DNA of 64,000 nucleotides, from positions 29,886,161 through 29,950,160 of the forward strand of contig NC_051071.1 in assembly GCF_004664715.2 (NCBI RefSeq), read 5' to 3'. The notes under the pieces were generated by a model that worked only from the letters and a program-made list of their open reading frames with translations, was not told where the DNA came from and did no database searches. Each line of letters opens with the position of its first letter. Within the stretch, counting starts at the first letter, position 1. Both the position numbers and the translations under genes were made by a program. This document shows positions 35,021 through 45,295 of this stretch, in pieces. The DNA comes from Peromyscus leucopus (Eukaryota; Chordata; Mammalia; Rodentia; Cricetidae).

Positions 35021-36032
35021 ACTTTCCTCTACTGGTTGAAGCTCATAAGCTGGATGTGCTGACTTCATGCTTGATAGCCACAGCAGAAACATTGCAAACA
35101 TTCTAATAAGAATATAAAAGGATGGAAGTTTGGTATGCTGCTATAACTTCAACTTGACCTGCAACCTCCATTTTACTACAGAGATGTATAAGAAAGGGGA
35201 AATACAGCGCACTTAGTACCTCCTGTGGAGAAGCCAAAATTAAAACTCATCTCTAGAAAGTTATCCATTTTCTGCCTCAGATGTGTGCAAATATTAATCA
35301 AAAGACCACCACATTAAAAGCAGGTGTGATTAACATAATGCTGCCTGATGGATTAATTCTTTCCAAGGAACCAAAGGTAAAACTGTTTTCCTCTCTCCTT
35401 AATCCTCTCTAACAGATGCAGAGTTGCCAATAGAAGTTTTTTTTTCCTGTATCACAAAGCATTTATGTGGTGAATTCTCTCCTTAAATATAGATGTGAAG
35501 ATAGAAGGTATACCTAATTATTTCCCATGCAAGCATGGAACTCTCACTTTCAGAACCAGATGGAGGAGACATTATTAATCCAGTTTATTCTCAGGAAATC
35601 TATGGCCATATCACGATTATTTGTTGCTCTGAGATATGTGATCCAAGAAAATGGCTGTTTATTTTCTTTTCTTTCATGGGTAAAATATTACTGTGCTAAC
35701 AAGAGTGGCTAGGAAATGAATCTGTCAATATAAATAAAAATTTTGAAACATGTAACTCTTTTGGCACAGAAATTTTATGTCTAGAATTTCTCTTAAAGAA
35801 AGTTAGTCATTCTATATATATAGAAACCACAATGTGTATATCTAGTACTAAATAATATTGACATATAATAACTAGAAAAAAACTATGATCTATAGAGTTT
35901 TAAACCCGATTTGCAAAAATGATAACATGATATTATATCAAGAAAATGTTATATTTTATACTAGCCATGAGGCTAGTAATGGCAATGATAATGCCAATAT
36001 TTTTGAACATTGATAATTAGTCTAATGATATG
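35021..36032. other. Unique AT-rich stretch
   Basis: No gene seen. The 61-aa ORF at 35527-35712 has no recognisable feature. Confidence 0.4.
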
Positions 36033-36041
36033 TATGCAATA

Positions 36042-36492
36042 TATTTTTACTTTGTTTTGTTTTTTATTTTTTTAATTGAAAATAGATTCATCTCTCGTAC
36101 AATAATCTTGACCATAGTTTCCCCTCCCTCAACTCCTCCCACCTACTCCACACTTCTCCTCCTCTTCCCCAGATCCACTCCCCTTCCATTTCTTCTTCAG
36201 AAAAGAGCAGACCTCCAAGAGATGACAGTCAAACAGGACAAAACAAGATATAATAAAACCATTCAAAAGCCCACATGTTATGCCCAGACAAGGCAACCCA
36301 ATTGGAGAAAAAGAGTCCCAAGAGCAGGCAAGAGAGTCAGAGATACACCTACTCTCACTGTTAGGAGTCCCACAAAAAAAAGTCATCAAGCTAACATTCA
36401 CAACATATATGAACAGAACCTGGTGCAAACAGACTAAAAAAGAAATTGGGGAAACAACACCCTTTGCAATAGTCACAAACATAGGATATATA
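36042..36492 (-). mobile_element. L1 3' end with an inverted 5' segment
   Basis: 36042-36435 is reverse-oriented L1 3' UTR (T-rich tail, ATTGAAAATAGATTC, AGTCCCAAGAGCAGGCAAG, CACTGTTAGGAGTCCCACAA). 36436-36483 instead reads as plus-strand ORF2 (AAATTGGGGAAACAACACCC). The whole is flanked by TATGCAATA (36033-36041 and 36493-36501). This is the signature of 5' inversion by twin priming. ORFs 36030-36437 plus and 36129-36482 minus are artefacts. Confidence 0.72.
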
Positions 36493-36723
36493 TATGCAAT
36501 ACTGAGTCCTTACCAAATCCCAGTGAGGTAGACACTGCTGTTATTGTTATCTCCAAATATCAAATGAGAAAAATAAGGCATTTCTGCTGTCATTGTGATT
36601 TATTTGGGGTCCCAGAGTCAGATGCATTGCTTCTTCCTGAGACCACCTTCAAGTCATCATAGGATGAAAGGTTTCAAACCCAGAAAAGTATTTTCTTCAC
36701 AATTACAATTTGTTGCCTAGCAG

Positions 36724-36900
36724 TCCAGGCTTGCAGTGTCATCTGTATGGGAGGCTAAGGATGGAGAATTTAGAATTAAAGGCTGGGCAATTTAGTGAGA
36801 CCCTGTCTTAAAGTTAAAAATAAAGAGATGGTTTGGGGTGTAGCTCAGTGGTAAAGTGTTTGCCTAAAATGCAGGAGTTCCTGAGTACTATAAAACAATG
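36724..36900 (+). repeat. B4-type SINE
   Basis: Diverged B1-like half followed by GGGTGTAGCTCAGTGGTAAA (about 36837-36856), the ID-like box A, in the B4 arrangement. Confidence 0.65.
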
Positions 36901-38060
36901 AACTCAGAAATATCAAACAGGAAGAAGTTCAGGAGAGCAAGTATGGTCTTCCATACTTCAGGAGAGCAAGTTGTCCTCCCTCAGTGAAGTAGCACAGGTG
37001 GTGCTCACTTCTCCCAGCCATAATATATACAGTCATGTGTGCAGTATTGTCACCCAGGTACAGTCATCTAAGCCCTGGTGCTCAGGGTTTTTAATGGAGA
37101 TCATCAACATCCACTTGACCAGTCTAACCACCCAGTTCCAGTGCTTGCATATGTCAGGCTGCTAGAGCTTGTCCCCAAACCCCTACTACAAGTAGTATTG
37201 TTAGCAAAGCCTGTGCCGAGGGGCCCAATACAGAAATCCAATGGTATTCTTATTAGAGAACTTTGTTCAAGGGCTTTGTGCTTCATTTCCAGGCCTAGTG
37301 TTGACTGAGTACTTACATGAGCATAATATGAATATATAAGACTTGTTGATTTAACATCTTACCCAAATGACTACACAATTAAACAAAACCCAGCTGTGTT
37401 GGATCCTGCAAAGCAGAAAGCCATTGTCTTTTGCTGAGTAACTTCTATGCCAAAGCCGTGAATATAGCTGTGAGACAGAGAAGAGAAGCATTTTCTGTTA
37501 ATGGCATGACAGACTACCAGCAAATCTGTGCTGCAAGTAAGGGTGAACATACAGACACAGTGAGTAAGGTAAGGATAGGAACACTGAGACTTAAAGTTAA
37601 AATAGGGATTAAATTATAAGAGGAGTTAGAACAGTCCCTGGAAGGATGTTGGGGATTCAGAAGCATGATAGCCTTTAGGATTTAGAACTGGTCAGATTGA
37701 GTCTGACAATTGCATGTGTATCTACAATTCTCTCAAAAAGTTGAACATAAAAAAAAAAGTACTGGCTGGAGCAGAATGAAAAAGGAAGACAAAAGATAAT
37801 TCTGCCATGTTCGGAAAATACTGGCCACACATTCAAGAGGTTACAGCAGATGTCATTGCTGCACAAAATTCAACCACTTAACATTCCAGCTTGCAGAAAA
37901 GAGGGACTCACGAACCCCCACTCCTATCCAAGGAGCCATTGACAGTTGATGCCTTCTAGTGAAGGAAGAGTAATTTTCCCTTAATGGTGCAGCCCAGGGT
38001 AGGTTGACCATGCCCCAGTAGATGGCTACACAACAATGAATATATTGTACTGTATAGGTT
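36901..38060. other. Unique non-coding stretch
   Basis: The opposed ORFs at 37078-37308 plus and 37104-37286 minus have no known domain. A near repeat of GGAGAGCAAG occurs at 36930-36970 (units about 33 bp apart). Confidence 0.4.
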
Positions 38061-38140
38061 ATAGAAAAGAAAGAAGAAAGAATAAGAAGAGGAGGAGGAG
38101 GAAAAGCAGAAGCAGAAGAAGGAGAAGGAAAAAAAGATGA
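38061..38140. repeat. Homopurine (GAAGAG)n tract
   Basis: About 80 bp almost wholly purine on the plus strand, directly 5' of a SINE. It gives the Ser/Phe-rich minus ORFs at 37853-38210. Confidence 0.88.
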
Positions 38141-38144
38141 CAAA

Positions 38145-38365
38145 TTGGGGCTGAAGAGATGGTTCAGTAGTTATGAGTGCTGGCTGCTCTTTCAGACAAC
38201 CACAGTTCAATTCTCAGAACTCATGTGGTACCTTACAGTCATCTGTAGTTCCTGGGTACCCATTGCTTTCTTCTGGCCTCTGTGGGCACCAGGCTCGCAA
38301 GTGATGCACAGACACACATGCAGACAAAACACCCATAAATATAAAGAAAATTTTAAAATAGGGAA
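38145..38365 (+). repeat. B3-type SINE
   Basis: GGGGCTGAAGAGATGGTTCA head, then TTCTTCTGGCCTCTGTGGGC and an A-rich tail. Confidence 0.85.
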
Positions 38366-38382
38366 AAAAAACATTCTCAAAA

Positions 38383-38488
38383 GAGATGAATTTAGGAGGA
38401 AGAGTTAGGGGGAGGAATGAGGGATGAATATAGTCAAAATGCATTATATACACATATGAAATTCTCAAATAATTAATAAAATATTAGA
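38383..38488 (+). mobile_element. Possible L1 3'-tail remnant
   Basis: AGGAGGAAGAGTTAGGGGGA ... AAATTCTCAAATAATTAATA resembles the last bases of rodent L1 3' UTRs. Too short to be sure. Confidence 0.35.
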
Positions 38489-38681
38489 TATGACAATTCT
38501 AAATAGACAAGAGCAGAGCAGATCATTAAGAGGCTTTTGTATTTCAGGAAAGGAAATAAAACTACTTTACAAGACACAGGAGTTCTGGAAAACAGTGAAA
38601 TCTCTGGAGTAAGATGCTCATATCCACTTTATAGAAGTAAAGCTAAAAGACTAAGCCTTTTCTACTATTTGTGTGCATGTA

Positions 38682-38682
38682 T

Positions 38683-38771
<89 letters not shown>
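38682..38771. repeat. Compound (TG)n(GA)n microsatellite
   Basis: About 12 TG then about 32 GA units with one GGG interruption. It drives the 93-aa plus and 123-aa minus ORFs here. Confidence 0.97.
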
Positions 38772-38772
<1 letters not shown>

Positions 38773-38829
38773 ATGTATGTATGCATATGTTATATATGTG
38801 TATAACACATCCACATGAGAGTGCAGGTG

Positions 38830-39125
38830 TACAAGTCCAAGTGTATGCATATAGAAGCCAGAGAAGGATGTGCAGTGTCCTCTTGGATCACTATCCAACT
38901 TGTTTGCATTAAGACAGAATCTCTCACTGAGCATGATGACTGATGTTTCAGCTCTCCTGACTGTCCAGCAAACTCTCAGAATCCACCTGCCTCTACTGTG
39001 CAACACTAGGGTTACAGATACATGCAACCATGTCAAGCTGTTTACATGAGAGCTCGGAATTGAAATACAGGTCCTCTCACTTGCAGAGCAAACACTCTAA
39101 TCCAATGATCTATCTATCCAGGATG
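38830..39125 (-). repeat. Composite rodent SINE, reverse, degenerate
   Basis: GACAGAATCTCTCACTGAGC, CTAGGGTTACAGATACATGC and AATACAGGTCCTCTCACTTG follow the same order as the element at 33230-33490. Confidence 0.5.
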
Positions 39126-39260
39126 ATTTTATTATTATATATTCATTGTACAAAATATTGGACTTAATTATTATATTTTCACTCATGTAAATAATACATT
39201 GTTATATTTATACTATTGCCTGCTCTTCTTCTCCTGATAGTCCCATTCTCTGTCTTTTAT

Positions 39261-39261
<1 letters not shown>

Positions 39262-39305
<44 letters not shown>
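39262..39305. repeat. (TG)22 microsatellite
   Basis: Pure TG run. Confidence 0.97.
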
Positions 39306-39307
<2 letters not shown>

Positions 39308-39449
39308 AGTCAAGGTTCTGTTTGTAGTTTCATTCTCAGAATTAGATAAATGTTCCCTACATTGTCCTCAAAATCATGATTGGACTACATGAATGCATGA
39401 GTTGACTAATGTAGTTTGATTTGAAATCATGTATTATTATATATCTATC

Positions 39450-40165
39450 ATTTTTTCCTTTTCTGTTTTGGCTATGGACTTCTATAGCTTCTTGGTCCTT
39501 TTGGAATCATGATGAGGAATGTACTGGATTTTGGTAAGACAGCCATTTTCACAGTATATATACTCTGCTGACTTGTGAGCAAGGAAGGTCTTCCTTTCTT
39601 CCAGTATCTTCTCCAATTTCCTTTTTTAGTGTTTATGCTTCATTAAGTAGGTGGCCCACCTCTTTTGTCTGGTTGACCTCTTTTTTCTGGTTGACTTCTA
39701 TGTGTGATTCTTTTTTTTAAAGCAATTTGTGAATGAGATTGCCAACCTATTTTTTCTCACATATTTATAACTCATATACAGAAAGCTTCCAATTTTTGTC
39801 TATTAATTTTGTATCTTGAGACTTAATTTTAAATATTTTCAGACATAGGAGTGTATGGGTAGAATCTTTGAGACCTTTCAAGTATTAAATCAAATTACCT
39901 GCAAATCAAGATAATTTGATTTCTTGCTTTCATATTTGTGACTCTTTTATTTCATCTCACTGGTTTAAAAATTCAAATACATTATTGAAAATAAGTGGAG
40001 AGAATGGACACTCCTCTCATTCTTGATTTTAGTGAAAATGCTTCCAGTTTTTCCCCATTGAGTATAATGTTGGCTATAGATTTGTGGTACACAGCCTTTA
40101 AGATGATGATGATGTATGGTCTTATACTTGTAGCTTCTTCAGGGTTTTTGTCATGAACCGATAAT
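39450..40165 (-). mobile_element. Ancient L1 ORF2 relic
   Basis: Reverse-oriented L1 ORF2 with many stops. TTCTTGATTTTAGTGAAAAT, CCCCATTGAGTATAATGTTG and GTTTTTGTCATGAA correspond to the reverse-transcriptase region. Much more diverged than the L1 copies at 18.6 and 42 kb. The left edge is uncertain. Confidence 0.65.
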
Positions 40166-40659
40166 TACTCAATGAAGTCATCTGACCCTGGAAAAATTCA
40201 AATTTGGTGCCTTGACAGTGGTTGCTGTAAACACACAGTAAAACGAAGTGAACAACAGAAACAAAACAAAATCAGCTTGACCTGGGTGTCCATTCTTTTG
40301 CAGTAGTATGTAGATCCCCAAGTGACAAGCCACAGTTACAACTGGCTGGACAGCCAGAGACTCATTCCACACAGCACCTCCCAACATTTTGGAAAAAAAT
40401 ATGATGTATTTGGAAGTGGAGCCTTATTCCTTATGAGCTGAAAAGAAATTATAAACAGATTTTTATTAGTGTATGTTTGCCATTTTGTGTGTGTTTGGTA
40501 AGTATTAAATAAAAAAGGAAAAGGTGCTTGGGAAAGAACTAGCTTCTTGGCAAGCAGCAGAGAAGGAAATGTCAAGGTCCAGGGATTCAGGGTTGTGCTG
40601 GGCTGTAAAAGCTAAAAGCCAGCCATTTCTAGGCCTAGAAATGCAAACGATGTAGTTTT

Positions 40660-40895
40660 ATTAACTTATTTTGAAAATTATTATTATTAATTTTATGCTA
40701 TGTGGGTTTTTTTTCTGCATGTAGCTCTGTATATCACATGTGTGTAGTGCCTGTAGAGACCAAAAGAGGGCATCAGACCCCCTGGAATAAGAGTTAAGAA
40801 TGGTTGTGAGCCACCATGTGGATACTGGGTATAGAACCCTGGTCCTCCAGAAAAGCAGCCAGTGCTCTTAACTGCTGAGCCAGCTCCAGTCCCAC
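40660..40895 (-). repeat. B3-type SINE, reverse
   Basis: TGGAGCTGGCTCAGCAGTTA on the minus strand, and AGAGGGCATCAGACCCCCTG and GGTTGTGAGCCACCATGTGG on the plus. Confidence 0.82.
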
Positions 40896-41076
40896 AGATG
40901 CATTTTTAAAAGGCTTTGTGAGAAAGGCTCTTTACAACTTCTCAGTTGCACAAAAATCTCATCTCTCAGTGAAGATCAGAATACAGTTGAGGCCTTTTCA
41001 AATGCTCTTTCAGAATGCCTTAAAATATCTACTCCCCTGAACTCAAGAAGGGAAGATGACAAGCAACAAAGAAGCC

Positions 41077-41182
41077 AAGAAATATGTCAGAGTGGAAAAC
41101 CATGACTGAGGAAGGACTCAGGATAACACAAGAAATACATCAGAGTGGAGAACCATGACTTAGGAAGGACTCGGGGTAACAC
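41077..41182 (+). repeat. Tandem duplication of 53 bp
   Basis: Two adjacent copies (41077-41129 and 41130-41182) share CAGAGTGGAAAACCATGACT and GAGGAAGGACTC with a handful of differences, so the duplication is not recent. Function unknown. Confidence 0.8.
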
Positions 41183-42082
41183 AAGAGGTTACCTGGGGCA
41201 ATAAAATAGGAGCCAGCAAAATTGTTAAGGAATGTGTTTTGTCAAATTCACCAAGAAATTAGAATGAAAAATAATAGTAGAAGATGGGAGAAAAGGTTTG
41301 TTCAAGGCTAAAAACAAGGCTGCCTTCACCATTGTTCTATCAATGATGCTTAAGTTTTCTGTAAGGAAATACTCCATTCTCTTTATTTCCATCAATTGTA
41401 GCCAAGGGTAGTTTTAGATAATAAGACATCCTTTAAACTATAAGAACAGGAGGCTTAGAGGTCATCAAACAGAAAACTATCTACCTGACAGGGAAATGGG
41501 GGCTCAGGGAGGAACTAGTCTCCTCTCTTAAGGTAGAAATTTTTTTTAAAAAATTCAATCCAAAAAGAGTTGGAGTTGAATTAGCTTAGACCAGGAACCA
41601 ATATCTGCCTTTTCCCTGTTTCCTAACAAATGCAGGTTGTATTGCAGGTATCCTGCATCAAGCTGACAAATGTAGGGGCTCCTAGGAAAGGTAACTTGCT
41701 TTCTTATTCAGGAACATTGACCCATAAAGAACAGTACCTGATTTTATGGAGAAATGTTGAACTCTCCCTACCAAGAGACCCTGTTTTTGTAATGGGTCTA
41801 ATGCTTTTAGACCTTAAGGTTTATTTCTCTTGGGAAGAAGGCAAAATGCCCGTGAATGTGGGAAGAAAATGCCTGGGCTCTAAAATCTCCAATGTGATCC
41901 CTGTCCCTTGCTGCCAGACCGTAAGAGAGCACTGGAAGCTTCAAAGACCCTTTTGAAACACAGCACAGACAGGGCCCTGAAATGTAGGGTGTCTGCCTGT
42001 CTACCTGGACCTGGACTGACATACTGTGACCACCTTGAACTAAGATAAGGGAAGGAAACCACTTTGCAGATATATAAGCTGT
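41183..42082. other. Unassigned stretch with overlapping ORFs on both strands
   Basis: ORFs of 108 aa (41630-41956, plus) and 109 aa (41807-42136, minus) overlap. Neither shows a domain I know. A TATATAAG motif occurs at 42070-42077. It could be an unrecognised old LTR; I cannot show it. Confidence 0.3.
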
Positions 42083-42098
42083 AGAAATGGTAGGGCTT

Positions 42099-45000
42099 AA
42101 ACAAAGATGCAACAAAGAAAGAGAACTACAGACCAATTTCCCTCATGAACATTGATGCAAAACTACTCAATAAATATGGGCAAACAGACTCCAAGAACAC
42201 ATCAAAACAATTATCCACCACAATCAAGTAGGCTTCATCCCAGGGATGCAAGGGTAGTTCAACATACGGAAGTCTGTCAATGTAATACACCATATAAACA
42301 AACTGAAAGGAAAAAAAAAACACGTGATCATATCACTAGATGCTGAAAAGGCCTTGGGCAAAATCCAACACCCCTTCATGAAAAAGGGTCTTGGAGAGAT
42401 CAGGAATACAGGAAACATACCTAAACATAATAAAGGCAATTTACAGCAAGCCAACAGCCAATATCAAAGTAAATGGAGAGAAACTCAAAGCAATTCCATT
42501 AAAATCAGGAACAAGACAAGGCTGTCCACTCTCCCCATACTTATTCAATATAGTACTTGAAGTTCTAGGCAGAGCAATAAGACAACATAAGGAGAACAAG
42601 GGGATACAAATTGGAAAGGAAGAAGTCAAGCTTTCACTATTTGCAGATGACATGATAGTATACATAAGTGACCCCAAAAATTCGACAAAGGAAGTAATAC
42701 AGCTTATAAACACCTTGAGCAATGTAGCATGATACAAGATTAACTCAAAAAAATCAGTAGCCCTCCTATATACATATGACAAATGGGCTGAGAAAGAAAT
42801 CAGAGATACATCACCCTTTATAGCCACAAATGATATAAAATGTGTTGGGATAACACAAACTAAACAAGTGAAGGACCTGTATGACAAGAACTTTAAATCC
42901 CTGAAGAAAGAAATTAAAGAAGATGTCAGAAAAGGGAAAAATCTCCCATGCTCATGGATAGATAGGATTAACATAGTAAAAATGTCAATCTTACCAAAAA
43001 CAATGTACAGATTCAGTGCAATCCCCATCAAAATCCCAACACAATTCTTCACAGACCTGGAAAGAACAATACTCAATTTCATATGGAAAAACAAAAAACC
43101 CAGGATAGCCAAAAGAATCCTGTACAATAAAACAACCTCTGGAGGCATCACGATTCCTGACTTCAAGCTCTACTATAAAGCTACAGTAATACAAAACAGC
43201 TTGGTACTGGCATAAAAACTGACACGTGGACCAATGGAACTGAACTGAAGACCTTGACATTAATCAGCACACCTATGAACATATGATTTTCGACAAAGAA
43301 GCCAAAACTGTACAGAGGGAAAAAAGAAAGCATCTTCAACAAATGGTGCTGGCATAACTGGATGTCAACATGTAGAAGACTGCAAATAGATCCATATCTG
43401 TCACTGTGCACAAAATTAAGTCCAAGTGGATCAAAAACCTCAACATAGATCCAGCTTTTCTGAACCTGATAGAAGAGGAAGCAGGAAGTAGTCTTGAACT
43501 CATAGGTACCAGAGATCACTTCCTAAATATAAGACCAATAGTAAAGACACTGAGAGAAACAATTAATAAATGGGACCTCTTGAAACTGAGAAGCTTTTGT
43601 AGGGCAAAGGACACAGTCAATAAGACAAAACGACAGCCTACAGAATGGGAAAAGGTCTTCACCAACCCCACATCTGACAGAGGGCTGATATCCAGAATAT
43701 ATAAAGAACCCAAGAAATTAAACATCAAAATACTAAACAGTCCAATTTTTTAAAAATTGGCTGTAGAGCTAAACAGAATTCTCAACAGAAGAAGCTCAAA
43801 TGGCTGAAAGACATTTCAAGAATTGCTCAACATCCTTAATCATCAGGGAAATGCAAATCAAAACGACTCTGAGATACCATCTTACATCCCTCAGAATGGC
43901 TAAGATAAAAAATACTGGAGACAGCTTGTGGTGGAGAGGATGTGGAGCAAGGGGAACTCTTCTCCACTGTTGGTGAGAATGCAAGCTTGTACAGCCACTT
44001 TGGAAATCAATATGGCGCTTTCTTAGAAAATTGGCAATCAACCCCCCTCAAGACCCAGCTATACAACTCTTGGGCACATACCCAAGGAATGCTCAATCAT
44101 AACACAAGAACCCACGCTCAACTATATTTATAGCAGCATCATTTGTAATAGCCAAAACCTGGAAACAATGTAAGAAAATGTGGTACGTATACGCAATGGA
44201 GTACTACTCAGCAGAGAAAAACAATGACATCACAAGGTTTGCAGGCAAATGGATGGAACTAGAAAAAAAATCATTCTGAGTGAAGTAACCCAGACTCAGA
44301 ACATGGTATGTACTCACTCATAAGTGGATACTAGATGTAAAGCAAAGGATAACCAGACTACAACTCACAACTCCAGGGAGGCTACTTAGTAAAGGGGACC
44401 CTGAGAGAGACACAGGGATTGCCCAATGACAGAGACCAGAGTAGAAGAACAGGGAGAGAGATACCATGATGAATGAAGACCTCAGGGGAACAGGAAGAAG
44501 CAGAGTACTAGAGAGGTCCCCAGAATTCCACAAAGGTACCTCCACTGTAGACTACTGGCAATGGTCGAGACAGTTCCTGAGCTGACCTGCTCTCAGAATA
44601 GGATGGCTGAACACTCTGGATGTCAAAATAGAACTTTCATCCAGTGTCTGATGGAAGCAGATGCAGAGATCCATGGCCGAGCCCCAGGTGGAGCTCTGGG
44701 AGCCCAATCAGTGAGAGGAGGGATTGTATGAGTGAGAGATATTGAGATCATGATTGGAAAAAGCACAGGGACAAATAGCCAAACTAGTGGAAACTCATGA
44801 ACTGTGAACCAATGGCTGAGGAGCCCCCATGGAACAGGACCAGGCCCTCTGGATAAGTGGGACAGTTGATTAGCTTGAGCTGTTTGGGGAGCCCCCAGGC
44901 AGTGGAGCAGGGACCTGTCCTTGGTGCATGGGCTGGCTTTTTGGAGCCTGGGGCCTATGCTGGGGCACTTTGCTCAGCCTTAGTGTAGGGAGGAAGGGAC

Positions 45001-45221
45001 TGGACCTGCCTAGGCTGAGTCTACCAGGCTGCGCTGACTTTCCAGGGGAGACCTTGCCTTGGAAGAGGTGAGAATGGGGAGTGGATTGGGCAGAGAGGAG
45101 ACTAAGGGATGGGAGGAGGGAGGAGAGGGGAATCCATGGCTGATATGTAAAATTAAATTAATTATAAAATAAAAATATTTTCAAAAAGAAGTTTAAAGCA
45201 GAATAAAAAAGAAGTTTAGAG

Positions 45222-45279
<58 letters not shown>
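42099..45279 (+). mobile_element. 5'-truncated L1 of about 3.2 kb with reverse-transcriptase remains
   Basis: Starts inside ORF2 just before CAGACCAATTTCCCTCATGA and continues through the reverse-transcriptase and C-terminal regions to the 3' UTR and tail. The frame is broken. The piece at 42391-42732 keeps [16 protein letters not shown] and the catalytic FADDM motif (around 42639-42654). Further pieces lie at 42868-43215 and 43406-43753. A 16-bp TSD with one mismatch flanks it (GAAATGGTAGGGCTTA at 42083-42098, GAAATGGTAGGGTTTA at 45280-45295). The A-rich tail has grown into a (GA)n array. ORF1 and the endonuclease are absent, so it cannot move itself. The 241-aa minus ORF at 42441-43166 is antisense to ORF2. 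Confidence 0.93.

Positions 45280-45280
<1 letters not shown>
45223..45280. repeat. (GA)n microsatellite at the L1 tail
   Basis: About 28 GA units with one GGA break, lying between the L1 A-rich 3' end and the downstream TSD, hence born from the poly(A) tail. Confidence 0.95.
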
Positions 45281-45281
<1 letters not shown>

Positions 45282-45295
45282 AATGGTAGGGTTTA

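Noticed and set aside
38537..39036. 93-aa and 123-aa ORFs with Arg-Glu or Ser-Leu repeats
   Set aside because: Created by the (TG)n(GA)n microsatellite at 38682-38771.
42441..43166. 241-aa minus ORF, the longest in the window
   Set aside because: Antisense to L1 ORF2; the plus strand encodes the recognisable reverse-transcriptase motifs. Antisense-open frames are common over L1.
42391..43753. Possible host reverse-transcriptase or retron-like system
   Set aside because: [16 protein letters not shown] and FADDM in L1 order, with a 3' UTR, tail and TSD, identify an ordinary dead L1.
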